A stretch of DNA of 64,000 nucleotides. Origin: an uncultured Eubacteriales bacterium. GTDB lineage: Bacteria; Bacillota; Clostridia; Christensenellales; Borkfalkiaceae. The stretch is taken from positions 59,794 to 123,793 of the forward strand of contig CATZMZ010000005.1 in assembly GCA_958421945.1 (NCBI GenBank), written 5' to 3'. Below are positions 52,609 through 60,931 of the stretch, one piece after another. How positions within the stretch are numbered: position 1 is the stretch's first letter; each line of letters starts with the position of its first letter. Made by a program: the position numbers and the translations under genes. Below the pieces are notes generated by a model. The model was not told where the DNA came from. It searched no databases and worked only from the letters and a program-made list of their open reading frames with translations.

Positions 52609-53241
52609 ATGTCGTTTTTCTGTAATTTTCAATCGGATAAATGCCCCGGTCCGATTAACGGAAATCCCTTAAACGGATTGTGCGAAAAGGTGTGCATTCA
52701 GGCGAAAAAGGTTTTCGACGCGTGTATGCAACAAAGCCAGCTTAACGGTATCGTTCTCAATTTAACTAATCTTTATCCCGTCAGTCCTACATACCCGCTT
52801 ACGTTTATCAGCGCGAAAAGCACCACTCAATCGGGGACGATTAGCGGTTTAATTATAGAGCCGCTTGCGGAACGACCTCATTCCGCGCGCGTTAAGTGTG
52901 ATATAACCATTCCCGTTTCCGTCGCTTACACGGACGCCGCGGGGGTGGAGGGGTCTGCGACCTCTTACGTTACCGTTACCAAAGACGTGATTTTGAATAT
53001 TCCGTCCGCTTCCATTATGCCGTATAACGTCGAAGCGGTCGTTTCGCTCGTTTCCACACAAGGCGCATACACGGGCGATAATCAGTTCACGATTGACTGC
53101 TGCGTCTCGATTATTCTTAAAATCGTTATGGAGGTAGAGCTGCTCGTGCCGTCTTACGGCTACACACCCATTCCGCCCTGTCAGGAATATACTCAAGAGG
53201 TTTGTGCGGGATTCTTCGAGCTGCCTATGTATCCCGAATAA
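52609..53241 (+). CDS. Cysteine-bearing protein, probable spore or sporulation protein
   Basis: I do not recognise a named family with certainty. The 210-residue protein has cysteines at its N-terminus (FFCNF, DKCPGP, GLCEKVCIQAKKVFDAC), a central beta-rich region (about 75-140), a CC pair (FTIDCCVSII) and a C-terminal segment with PPCQEYTQEVCAG. There is no signal peptide. Similar N-termini (Cys-rich, then VCIQ-KKVFDAC) occur in Clostridia proteins of unknown function. A very strong AAAGGAGG site, a sigma-E-like promoter and its own terminator suggest high expression in the mother cell, perhaps as a coat protein; this is inference. Confidence 0.6.
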   Translation: MSFFCNFQSDKCPGPINGNPLNGLCEKVCIQAKKVFDACMQQSQLNGIVLNLTNLYPVSPTYPLTFISAKSTTQSGTISGLIIEPLAERPHSARVKCDITIPVSVAYTDAAGVEGSATSYVTVTKDVILNIPSASIMPYNVEAVVSLVSTQGAYTGDNQFTIDCCVSIILKIVMEVELLVPSYGYTPIPPCQEYTQEVCAGFFELPMYPE

Positions 53242-53322
53242 GGTGTGTTCGGGTGTTGCAAGTTTTTGTAAAGCTTATTTTTAGCGATAGCAATAGTGTT
53301 TATTATCGTTTTTTACGCGTTC

Positions 53323-53365
53323 CGCGCCCGATCTACAAAGCAAATCGGGCGCGCGTTTTATTTTT
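53323..53365 (+). terminator. Terminator after the probable spore protein gene
   Basis: CGCGCCCGAT (53323-53332) pairs with ATCGGGCGCG (53344-53353), followed by a TTTTATTTTTG tail. Confidence 0.9.
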
Positions 53366-53410
53366 GTTCGGGTTTTAAATCGTTTTTTAAGCGTTTTCGC
53401 TTGTATTTAC

Positions 53411-53439
53411 TTGTCTATTTTTGGGTTTTATAGTATAAT
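53411..53439 (+). promoter_or_regulatory. Sigma-A promoter of the phosphoesterase gene
   Basis: TTGTCT (53411-53416), a 17-base spacer and TATAAT (53434-53439). Transcription would start at about 53446, next to the ATG at 53447. Confidence 0.7.
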
Positions 53440-53446
53440 TTTAAGT

Positions 53447-54148
53447 ATGAAAATATACGCAATCAGCGATTTGCATATTTCCACAAACACGAATAAGCCG
53501 ATGGATATTTTCGGCGGCAGCTGGGTGGGATATCTCGATAAAATCCGCGACGACTGGCAAAATAAGGTTTCCGACGACGACGTGGTTCTTATCGGCGGCG
53601 ATATAAGTTGGGCAATGTCGCTCGATGACGCCCGCAAGGATTTGTTGTCTATTGCCGATCTTAAAGGCAAAAAAATCCTGATTAAAGGTAACCACGATTA
53701 CTGGTGGCAACATTCTTTAAGCCGCGTGCGCGAAATTTTGCCACAAGGTTTTTTCGCCCTCCAAAACGACGCGATTAAGCTTGAAAACGTCGTAATTTGC
53801 GGTTCGCGCTGTTGGTGCGTTCCCGGTTCGCCCGATTTTAAAGAGCAGGATATGAAAATTTATTTGCGCGAAGCGGAACGCCTTAAATTGTCCTTTAATT
53901 CGGCTAAAAAGCTTTTACAAGATGGGGACAAGCTCATCGCGCTCGTGCATTTTCCGCCGTTTACGGCGAAGCGTGAGGACACGCTGTTTACCGAGCTTTT
54001 TGAAAGCAACGGCGTTCATTCGGTCGTGTACGGGCATTTGCACGGAAACAACGTTAAAGCGGCGCGACTCGTCGTTAAAAACGGTATCAAATATTACCTG
54101 ACCTCTTGCGATAAGGTAGACAATAAATTAACGGAGATAGTTTTATGA
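53447..54148 (+). CDS. Calcineurin-like metallophosphoesterase
   Basis: This 233-residue cytoplasmic protein has the metal-binding motifs of the family: ISDLHIS (residue 5 on), LIGGDISWAM, IKGNHDYWW, LVHFPPF and YGHLHGNN. The group is annotated as predicted phosphohydrolase; the substrate is unknown. There is no ribosome-binding site, and the promoter places the transcript start at or next to the ATG, so the messenger may be leaderless. It overlaps the PTS-type permease gene by 4 bases (ATGA). Confidence 0.88.
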   Translation: MKIYAISDLHISTNTNKPMDIFGGSWVGYLDKIRDDWQNKVSDDDVVLIGGDISWAMSLDDARKDLLSIADLKGKKILIKGNHDYWWQHSLSRVREILPQGFFALQNDAIKLENVVICGSRCWCVPGSPDFKEQDMKIYLREAERLKLSFNSAKKLLQDGDKLIALVHFPPFTAKREDTLFTELFESNGVHSVVYGHLHGNNVKAARLVVKNGIKYYLTSCDKVDNKLTEIVL

Positions 54149-55338
54149 GTAACGGTAACACGGAAGAAATCAAAACAGAAAGCGTCACTACCGACGGTGC
54201 AAATCAGCCGTCGACAGAAACTTCGAACACGAAAGAGTGTAAGGCGAAAGCTTATCTTAAAGCTCTTCCGAAGCGTTATTTTATCACGGCGTTTTCGGGC
54301 ATGGCTCAAGGCTTGTTCGTTACGCTTATCGCGGGGACGATTCTCGCACAGATTGCCGGCTGGATAGGCAACAATTATTTGGGTAATACCTTGGGTATTA
54401 TCGCAAGTATCGCAAAAACGCTTATGGGTGCGGGTATCGGCGTCGGAATCGCTTTCGCGCTCGGTAAAAACAAGCTGCTTATTTTCTCCGCGGCGGTTGC
54501 GGGGTTCGTCGGCGCGTTTGCGGATAAGCTGATGCCTGCCGCTTCTTCGCCGTTTGCTGCGGTTACTCTCGGCGCGCCCGGTAATCCTATCGGCGCATAC
54601 GTCGTTACGATGCTCGTCGTTGAAATCGTTTCGCTTTACGCGGGCAAAACGAAACTCGACATTTTGCTCGTTCCGCTCGGCGCGATGCTTTTATCGTTCG
54701 TCGGGGTGTTCGCTTCGTTCCCGTTTATCTGGCTTATTAACCGCTTGGGCGAGTTCATCGCGTTTGCCACGAACGCTACGCCGTTCGTAATGGGGTTGCT
54801 TATTTCCGTTATTATGGGAATAGTTTTAACGATGCCCACGTCTTCCGCGGCAATCTGGATTGCCGTTGCCACACCCGTGTTAAAGAGCGGAACAGAAATG
54901 CAGGTTGCCGCTATGCTTATCGCGGGCGGCGCGGCGACAGTCGGGTGCGCCAGCCACATGGTCGGCTTTGCGGTCGCTTCTTTCCGCGAAAACGGGTGGA
55001 GCGGTATCATTTCGCAGGGGGTCGGCACGAGTATGCTGCAAATCCCGAATATTATGAAAAAACCCGTTATTATGCTGCCTATGATTATAACCAGCGCGAT
55101 TTTAGGGCCGCTTTCCACTTGCGTGTTCGGGCTTAAATGCGGCGCTTCCGGCGGCGGTATGGGGACGAGCGGCTTTGTCGGCGTATTCGATTTGTTTAAG
55201 TATACGAGCGGCGCGCTCGGCGTTATAGGCATTATTTTGTTAATGTTCGTGCTTCCCGCGCTTTTGAATATAGTTATTTCCGAATTTATGAGAAAGAAAA
55301 ACATTATCAAGTTCGGAGATATGAAACTTCCGGAATAA
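54145..55338 (+). CDS. PTS EIIC-like membrane permease
   Basis: This 397-residue protein has a charged N-terminal stretch of about 45 residues and about nine membrane helices rich in glycine and alanine. The stretches FITAFSGMAQGLFVTLIAGTI, GAPGNPIGAYV, MPTSSAAIWIA and GASGGGMGTSGFVG fit the PTS_EIIC_2 family, predicted sugar-type permeases without adjacent EIIA or EIIB genes. The substrate is unknown, and no IIA or IIB partner is in the window. It is translationally coupled to the phosphoesterase gene. Confidence 0.82.
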   Translation: MSNGNTEEIKTESVTTDGANQPSTETSNTKECKAKAYLKALPKRYFITAFSGMAQGLFVTLIAGTILAQIAGWIGNNYLGNTLGIIASIAKTLMGAGIGVGIAFALGKNKLLIFSAAVAGFVGAFADKLMPAASSPFAAVTLGAPGNPIGAYVVTMLVVEIVSLYAGKTKLDILLVPLGAMLLSFVGVFASFPFIWLINRLGEFIAFATNATPFVMGLLISVIMGIVLTMPTSSAAIWIAVATPVLKSGTEMQVAAMLIAGGAATVGCASHMVGFAVASFRENGWSGIISQGVGTSMLQIPNIMKKPVIMLPMIITSAILGPLSTCVFGLKCGASGGGMGTSGFVGVFDLFKYTSGALGVIGIILLMFVLPALLNIVISEFMRKKNIIKFGDMKLPE

Positions 55339-55376
55339 TTCCGGAATAGTTTTGGGAAATCCGGATTATCGACTTT

Positions 55377-55410
55377 AAAAAAGAAAAGGCACTCGCGCCT
55401 TTTCTTTTTG
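55377..55410 (+). terminator. Terminator after the EIIC-like gene
   Basis: AAAAAGAAAAGGC pairs with GCCTTTTCTTTTT (small loop ACTCGC), so the T-run is part of the stem; a strong bidirectional-type terminator. Confidence 0.85.
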
Positions 55411-55418
55411 AGTTATCG

Positions 55419-55447
55419 GCATATTTTACGACTTTTTGGCATATTCG
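55419..55447 (+). promoter_or_regulatory. Possible sigma-E-like promoter of yabP
   Basis: GCATATT (55419-55425) is a full match to the sigma-E -35 pattern. CATATTCG (55440-55447), 14 bases later, keeps the CATA half of the -10 box. In B. subtilis yabP is sigma-E dependent. Confidence 0.42.
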
Positions 55448-55466
55448 TATTAAAAGGGGGTATAAT

Positions 55467-55727
55467 ATGCAAAACCAGACGGAAACTGATAAGTTAGAGC
55501 TTGACGCAAGAAAAAGACTTGCCATGAGCTGTGTGGAAACTGTTGACGGTTTTACCGAGCAAACGCTTAACCTGACGGTCGCGGGCGAACGCGTAAAAAT
55601 CAGCGGCGATAATATTAAAATCACTTCTTACAATAAAGCCACGGGCAACTTGACGGCGGACGGTCAGTTTTACGAAATTCGCTATACGAGAAAAAAAGAA
55701 CCGCTTGCGAAACGGCTTTTTAAGTAG
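55467..55727 (+). CDS. yabP: Sporulation protein YabP
   Basis: This 86-residue protein matches the YabP/YqfC family: an N-terminal VETVDGFTEQTLNLTVAGERVKISGDNIKI stretch and GNLTADGQFYEIRY near the end. YabP is needed for spore formation in Bacillus, in the mother cell. AAAGGGGGTATAAT precedes the start. The order yabP-yabQ-divIC is the same as in Bacillus. Confidence 0.88.
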   Translation: MQNQTETDKLELDARKRLAMSCVETVDGFTEQTLNLTVAGERVKISGDNIKITSYNKATGNLTADGQFYEIRYTRKKEPLAKRLFK

Positions 55728-55740
55728 GCGGCGCGTAAAA

Positions 55741-56235
55741 ATGTTCGTAACCGCTAATCAGTTATACGTTTTTATCGCCTGTGTGGCGTTCGGCGCGGTT
55801 GGCGGCGTGTTGTTTTCGGCCGCCGCGGCGGTTAAACTCGCGCTGAAAGGCAGCCCCGTATTAAGGGTTATTCCCGACGTTGCGGCGTTTGTCGTTTTAA
55901 CCGTTTGTTACGTCGTTTTTTCTTTTCGGACGGGGTTTCCGGATTTCAGAATTTATATGACGGCGGGCGTTTTCACGGGGGTTTTCGCTTATATGAAAAC
56001 TTTTCACAGAACGCTTGCAAAATTCGGCAAAAAAGCGTATAATTTATTATGTAAAGTATTGAAAATTGTATCGAAAAAGTTAAACCAAAACACGAAAGGT
56101 AATAAAAATGACGGAATCGAAAGCAAAAAGACTGATAGTGTCGATAACGGCGGGGGCGGTGTTGCTTCTCGTAATACTGCTGTCCGTTCTCGTTTATCAG
56201 CTCGTGTCCATCAAAAAGGAGCGCGACAGCCTTAA
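55741..56235 (+). CDS. yabQ: Spore cortex protein YabQ
   Basis: This 164-residue membrane protein starts with helices at about 6-34, 42-64 and 70-85, then a basic segment ending KIVSKKLNQ. It sits between yabP and divIC, like YabQ, which is required for the spore cortex. The last 42 or so residues are read in another frame over the first 128 bases of divIC; that stretch looks random, so the ancestral stop may have been lost. Identity is from context and topology. Confidence 0.78.
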   Translation: MFVTANQLYVFIACVAFGAVGGVLFSAAAAVKLALKGSPVLRVIPDVAAFVVLTVCYVVFSFRTGFPDFRIYMTAGVFTGVFAYMKTFHRTLAKFGKKAYNLLCKVLKIVSKKLNQNTKGNKNDGIESKKTDSVDNGGGGVASRNTAVRSRLSARVHQKGARQP

Positions 56236-56383
56236 AGAATATAACGAACAAATCGCTTATTACGAGCAGCTTATTCGTGAAAAAGGCGATACGCTGGAAG
56301 CGCGCAGGCAACGCTGGTGGATAGAACGCCGCGCAAGAGAGCTCGGCTATAAATTCCCCGACGACGTGGGGCTTACCGATTGA
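56108..56383 (+). CDS. divIC: Division protein DivIC/FtsB (septum formation initiator)
   Basis: This 91-residue protein has a short cytoplasmic start, one membrane helix (about 9-29) and an outer coiled coil (VSIKKERDSLKEYNEQIAYYEQLIREKG) followed by RRARELGYKFPDDVG. It is a standard DivIC, which partners FtsL and DivIB. The start ATG lies inside yabQ. AAAGGTAATAAA precedes it. A Ppx/GppA gene follows with an overlap at the stop codon. Confidence 0.92.
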   Translation: MTESKAKRLIVSITAGAVLLLVILLSVLVYQLVSIKKERDSLKEYNEQIAYYEQLIREKGDTLEARRQRWWIERRARELGYKFPDDVGLTD

Positions 56384-57243
56384 TGAAATACGGGGTTATC
56401 GACGTGGGGTCGAATTCCGTGCGGCTTATGTTGTCCGAAAGCGGTCGGACGCTTTATAAGCTTATCGAAACGACCCGCTTGGCAAGTTCGCTCGACGAAA
56501 ACGGGTTTATCGACTTAAAAGCCGCCGAAAATACCCTTCTTGCCTTTTCTTCGTTTGCAGAAAGGGCGAAAGAGGAGGGGGTTGACAAGCTGTACGCGTT
56601 TGCCACCGCGGCGGTGAGAAAGGCAAAAAACGGCGGAGAGTTCGTAAAGCTTATATATGAAAGGTGCGGCGTTCCCGTTGAAATTTTATCGGGCGAGCAG
56701 GAAGCGGAGGCGGGTTTTAAAGGCGCGCTTTGCGGTAAGGACGGCGGCGTAATCGATATAGGCGGCGCGAGTACGGAAATCGCCGTGGTTAAAAACGGTG
56801 AAAAAGTTTACGGCAAAAGCGTCAATATCGGCGCGGTTACGTTGACGAAAACGTGCGGCGAAAACGGCGTTCTTGCCGAAAAAACCGTTAAGCAGGCGTT
56901 AAAAGAGTTCGGCAGCGTTCCGAAAAGCGGCTTTTTTGCTATCGGCGGAACAGCCACGAGTATCGCTGCTATATGCTTAAAACTGACGAAATACGACCCC
57001 GTTAAGGTTGACGGGTTCGTTTTAGAAAAAAGCGAGCTTAATAGATTAAAGGACAAGCTGTACTCGACGTCTGTTGATGACAGAAAGAAAATTGCGGGGC
57101 TGCAACCGCAAAGGGCGGATATAATTCAATCGGGTGCGGCAATTCTTTGCGGCGTTTCCGACTCGCTCGGATTAGAAAAAATAACCATAAGCGAAAAAGA
57201 TAATCTCGAAGGTTATCTGTTAATGAAAACGGAGCAGAAATGA
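56383..57243 (+). CDS. Ppx/GppA-family phosphatase
   Basis: This 286-residue protein is a short (N-terminal domain only) exopolyphosphatase/ppGpp-pentaphosphatase homologue with an actin-like fold. Motifs are VIDVGSNSVRLML at the start, FATAAVRKAKNG, LSGEQEAEAGFKGA, GGVIDIGGASTEIAVV and FAIGGTATSIAA. Ppx/GppA enzymes hydrolyse polyphosphate or pppGpp; which applies here is unknown. The start ATG overlaps the divIC stop (TGATG). Confidence 0.92.
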   Translation: MKYGVIDVGSNSVRLMLSESGRTLYKLIETTRLASSLDENGFIDLKAAENTLLAFSSFAERAKEEGVDKLYAFATAAVRKAKNGGEFVKLIYERCGVPVEILSGEQEAEAGFKGALCGKDGGVIDIGGASTEIAVVKNGEKVYGKSVNIGAVTLTKTCGENGVLAEKTVKQALKEFGSVPKSGFFAIGGTATSIAAICLKLTKYDPVKVDGFVLEKSELNRLKDKLYSTSVDDRKKIAGLQPQRADIIQSGAAILCGVSDSLGLEKITISEKDNLEGYLLMKTEQK

Positions 57244-58382
57244 GCAGAAAAACGAACGTTATAAACAACATTTTATCTATGGGGCTGACGCTCGCCGCGG
57301 TTTTTTTTGTGGCGCAGATTTGTAATTCACGCTATACGAACGTAAGGTTTTTAGGCGTAATCGGGCTTTTGCTTCTCGGCGCAATTCTCGCGGGGTTCGT
57401 ATGTACGCTTTCGCACGAAGCGGGGCATTTGCTTGCCGGCAAGAAAAACGGCTTTAAATTCGTTTCGCTTTCCGTGTGGTTTTTTAAGTGGAAAAAAGTC
57501 GGCAAAAAAACGGTGTTTGAGTTCGTTTTGCCGGGCGAATCCGCGGGTTATACCGAAATGACGCCCGACGGAACGGATAACCTCGATAAAAGACTTAAAA
57601 AAATGACAGCCGGTGCGTTATGGCTTTCGTTTTTTACGATGCCTGTCGGTGTAATTCCGCTCGTAATTCCGTCGCTGCCGTTGTGGGCGTACGCATTTCT
57701 TTCGATGTTTTTACCGCTCGGTGCGGCAACCTTTTTCGGTAACGCGTTGCCTATGTCAAGCGGCGGCGCGAGGAACGACGGCGCGGTGCTTTGCGGACTT
57801 AAAAGAATGGATGACGACAGCAAAGTTTCGCTCGCTGTATTGTCTGTTCAGGCGGGGCTTTACGCGGGTAAAACTCCTGCGGAAATCGACGAAAGGTATT
57901 ATTTCGACGTGCCGCAGCTGCCCGAAGATTCGCTTAATTTTTTGCTTTTATTAAAGGCAAGGTACGATTATTATCTCGATAAAGGCGATTATGAAAACGC
58001 TAAAAAGACCACGGAAAGGCTGCTTTCGCTTGAAGAATATTTCCCCAAGAGCATTATGAACGTCGTTAAGGCAGACGCTTTATATAACGCCTGCACGTTC
58101 GATTTTGACGAGGAACGCGCGGACGATCTTACCTATGAAACGGAAAAATATCTTAATTCCGAGAATACGCTGGCAAACGTTCGGATTAAAGCCGCATATC
58201 TGCTTTACGTAAAAAAGGAATACGATTTGATTGACGTATTCTATAAAAAGGGTTTAAGGGACGTGAAGCGCTCGGTATTGTCGGGTTACGGCAAATTCGA
58301 GAAAAAGCTTCTTACCAAAATCAAGTCGGACGCGGACGCGGCTACGGCTGCTGCTTCGGCTGAAAATTCTGCGGAAGAATAG
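57240..58382 (+). CDS. M50-like membrane metalloprotease with a helical C-terminus
   Basis: This 380-residue protein has four or so membrane helices in the first 170 residues. The second contains the zinc motif of site-2 proteases, CTLSHEAGHLLAG (HExxH, about residue 59). A partner element, NALPMSSGGARNDGAVL (about 160), resembles the M50 Asn-Pro...Asp-Gly motif. The remaining 200 residues are soluble, helical and TPR-like (KARYDYYLDKGDYENAKKTTERLLSLE). The role may be regulated proteolysis at the membrane; no substrate is known. It overlaps the Ppx/GppA gene by 4 bases (ATGA). Confidence 0.72.
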   Translation: MSRKTNVINNILSMGLTLAAVFFVAQICNSRYTNVRFLGVIGLLLLGAILAGFVCTLSHEAGHLLAGKKNGFKFVSLSVWFFKWKKVGKKTVFEFVLPGESAGYTEMTPDGTDNLDKRLKKMTAGALWLSFFTMPVGVIPLVIPSLPLWAYAFLSMFLPLGAATFFGNALPMSSGGARNDGAVLCGLKRMDDDSKVSLAVLSVQAGLYAGKTPAEIDERYYFDVPQLPEDSLNFLLLLKARYDYYLDKGDYENAKKTTERLLSLEEYFPKSIMNVVKADALYNACTFDFDEERADDLTYETEKYLNSENTLANVRIKAAYLLYVKKEYDLIDVFYKKGLRDVKRSVLSGYGKFEKKLLTKIKSDADAATAAASAENSAEE

Positions 58383-58534
58383 CTTTTAAGCGCAAATCCG
58401 GTTCGCGATAATAGAAAGGTCCTGAACGGGTTTTGTGACGTACTTTGAAATCTATAATAAAAAACCAAAGCAAAAGCCGAAATATACTCGGAAAACAGAG
58501 ACGATTAAAGAAAGAAAAAACGAAAACGACAAAG

Positions 58535-58572
58535 GGCGCGCGGCAGCAAAAGCTGCCGCGCGCCTATGATTT
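58535..58572 (+). terminator. Terminator after the M50-like gene
   Basis: GGCGCGCGGCAGC-AAAA-GCTGCCGCGCGCC (58535-58564) is a perfect 13-base-pair stem followed by TATGATTTTT. The rest of 58383-58665 has no gene I can support. Confidence 0.9.
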
Positions 58573-58665
58573 TTAAAAATTACCGTCAGAAAACGTTATT
58601 GCAAAAAATCCTATTTTTAAAGCTTGCAAAAACCGCGTTATTGTCTTAACGAAAAGTATAAACGT

Positions 58666-58815
58666 TTAATCGGTATAATCGAGGTCGGAATAGCAGAAAG
58701 GGCAAATTTTTTTGTTTTTTTCGCCACAGCGCGAGCAAACCACTGCTCCGCAATTAGGGCAGGTCAGCGCATAACCCTCGTCAATCGGCATTCCGCAATC
58801 GGTGCAATTTTTCAT
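58666..58815 (-). CDS. Small zinc-ribbon protein
   Basis: This 49-residue protein has three two-cysteine knuckles plus one CxxC pair: CTDCGMP, CPNCGAVVCSRCGEK and CPFCYSDLD. This suggests two zinc ribbons of treble-clef or rubredoxin-like type, seen in small Firmicutes proteins without known function. The start at 58815 follows GGAGGT on the - strand; the longer frame upstream is not supported. It is transcribed towards the M50-like gene. Confidence 0.82.
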   Translation of the reverse strand: MKNCTDCGMPIDEGYALTCPNCGAVVCSRCGEKNKKICPFCYSDLDYTD

Positions 58816-58937
58816 CGTGCAAACCTCCGTTTTTATTACAGTTTGCGCTATTCGTCGGTTTATATTCGCGATAACCGTTTTTTTTCGCCGTTCTTTGCCT
58901 TTAAAACTATAAATAGTTTTAAAAGTCACTTTTTTGC

Positions 58938-58966
58938 TTGTTTCTCGGGACAAAATGTGGTAAAAT
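58938..58966 (+). promoter_or_regulatory. Sigma-A promoter of gyrBA
   Basis: TTGTTT (58938-58943), a 17-base spacer and TAAAAT (58961-58966) with a TGG extension just before the -10. Confidence 0.68.
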
Positions 58967-59002
58967 ATAAAGGTATTAAAAATATTTTTTTACGGGTGTA
59001 AA

Positions 59003-60913
59003 ATGGAAGAAAACAGAAAAGTCAACGCTAACTACGGTGAATCGGAAATACAGGTTCTCGAGGGGCTCGACCCCGTTCGTAAACGCCCCGGCATGTATAT
59101 CGGCTCTACGGACGTACGCGGGCTTCATCATCTCGTTCAGGAAATCGTCGATAACTCTATCGACGAGGCTTTGTCGGGTTTTTGCGACACTATCACCGTT
59201 AGAATTAACGGGGACGGGTCTTGCACGGTTTCGGATAACGGCAGGGGAATTCCCACGGCTATTCACCATACCGAAAAAGTTTCCGCCGTTCAGGTCGTTT
59301 TAACCAAGCTCCACGCGGGCGGAAAGTTCGGCGGCGGGGGATATAAAATTTCCGGCGGACTTCACGGCGTCGGTCTTTCCGTCGTGAACGCGCTTTCCGA
59401 ATGGCTGGACGTGGTCGTTTATCAGAACGGCAACACGTATAAGCAGACTTATAACAGGGGGATTCCGCAAGCGCCGCTGTCAATCGTGGGCAGTGCGGAT
59501 TGTACCGGTACTTCCGTTACTTTTATGCCCGACGACGAGATTTTCGAAACGACGGATTTTAATTACGATACAATCAAAACCCGTTTAAGAGAACTCGCTT
59601 ATCTTAATAAAGGCTTGACGATTAAGCTTATCGACGAGCGCGCGGAACGCGAGCATCAGGATACGTTCTATTACGAGGGCGGTATCGCGCATTTCGTCGA
59701 GGATTTATGCAAAAATAAAAACCCGCTTTTCCCGAAGCCCGTTTATTTCGACGTTTTTTACGGCGATACCGAGGTGGAGGTCGCTTTGCAGTATACCGAC
59801 ACCTATAACGAGGTTATTTATTCCTTCGCAAACAATATCAATACCGAGGAAGGCGGTACTCACCTCGAAGGGTTTAAGAATTCCGTCACGCGTATCATAA
59901 ACGAAGCGGGGCAGAAGCTGGGCGTGTTCAAAGGAACGGAAAAGGTTTCGCCGGAGGACGTGCGTGAAGGTCTTTTTGCCGTCGTTTCGGTTAAACTTAC
60001 CGAACCGCAGTTCGAGGGGCAAACGAAAACCAAACTCGGCAATTCCGAAATGCGCGGCTTCGTTAATAAGGCAATGACGGAATATTTCGGTTCGTTTTTG
60101 GAAGAAAACCCCGTTCTTGCCAAGGAAATTCTCGTTAAATGCTTAACCGCGCAACGCGCGAGGGAGGCGGCAAGACTTGCCCGCGAAAGCACGAGAAGAA
60201 AGGGCGCGCTCGAAAGCATGGCTCTTCCCGGAAAGCTTGCCGATTGTTCGGACAAAAATCCCGAATTTTGCGAAATATTCATCGTTGAGGGCGATTCCGC
60301 AGGCGGCAGCGCAAAGCAGGGCAGGGACAGGAGATTTCAAGCGATTCTTCCTCTCCGAGGTAAGATACTCAACGTCGAAAAGGCGCGCTATAATCACGTT
60401 CTCGAGAACGAAGAAATTAAAGCGATGATTACCGCTTTTGGCGCGGGGATAAAAGAGGATTTCGACGAAAGCAAGCTGCGTTACGACAGAATAATTTGCA
60501 TGACCGACGCCGACGTTGACGGAAGCCATATCAGAATTTTGCTTTTAACGTTCTTTTTCAGGTTTATGCGCCCGCTTATCGAACACGGTCACGTTTATAT
60601 CGCACAGCCGCCGCTTTACAAAGCGACAAAGGGCAAGGAAGATAAATACTTATACAACGATAAGGAACTGCAAGAATATCTGGCAACCGTCGGCAAGTGC
60701 GACGTTCAGCGTTATAAAGGTCTCGGCGAAATGGACCCCGAACAGCTTTGGAATACCACGATGAATCCCGAAACGAGAACTATGCTTCGCGTTTCTATCG
60801 AGGACGCCGTTGAGGCCGACCAGACGTTTGACAGGCTTATGGGCGGCAATCCGGAGCTTCGCAGGGAATTTATCGAACAAAACGCCAAGCTTGTTACCGA
60901 GCTGGACATTTAA
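59003..60913 (+). CDS. gyrB: DNA gyrase subunit B
   Basis: GyrB is the ATPase part of gyrase, which adds negative supercoils. The 636-residue protein has the GHKL ATP site (EIVDNSIDEALSG, DNGRGIP, GGGGYKISGGLHGVG) and a transducer domain. The TOPRIM domain has EGDSAGGSAKQGRDR (about residue 430), PLRGKILNVEKAR and MTDADVDGSHI. The final RYKGLGEMDPEQLW is typical. gyrA follows after 18 bases. Confidence 0.98.
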   Translation: MEENRKVNANYGESEIQVLEGLDPVRKRPGMYIGSTDVRGLHHLVQEIVDNSIDEALSGFCDTITVRINGDGSCTVSDNGRGIPTAIHHTEKVSAVQVVLTKLHAGGKFGGGGYKISGGLHGVGLSVVNALSEWLDVVVYQNGNTYKQTYNRGIPQAPLSIVGSADCTGTSVTFMPDDEIFETTDFNYDTIKTRLRELAYLNKGLTIKLIDERAEREHQDTFYYEGGIAHFVEDLCKNKNPLFPKPVYFDVFYGDTEVEVALQYTDTYNEVIYSFANNINTEEGGTHLEGFKNSVTRIINEAGQKLGVFKGTEKVSPEDVREGLFAVVSVKLTEPQFEGQTKTKLGNSEMRGFVNKAMTEYFGSFLEENPVLAKEILVKCLTAQRAREAARLARESTRRKGALESMALPGKLADCSDKNPEFCEIFIVEGDSAGGSAKQGRDRRFQAILPLRGKILNVEKARYNHVLENEEIKAMITAFGAGIKEDFDESKLRYDRIICMTDADVDGSHIRILLLTFFFRFMRPLIEHGHVYIAQPPLYKATKGKEDKYLYNDKELQEYLATVGKCDVQRYKGLGEMDPEQLWNTTMNPETRTMLRVSIEDAVEADQTFDRLMGGNPELRREFIEQNAKLVTELDI

Positions 60914-60931
60914 CCGAGGAGGAAAAAGAAA

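Noticed and set aside
54636..55310. 224-residue - strand frame opposite the EIIC-like gene
   Set aside because: Its Ile/Pro-rich composition mirrors the Gly/Ala-rich membrane helices on the + strand; no start signal is visible.
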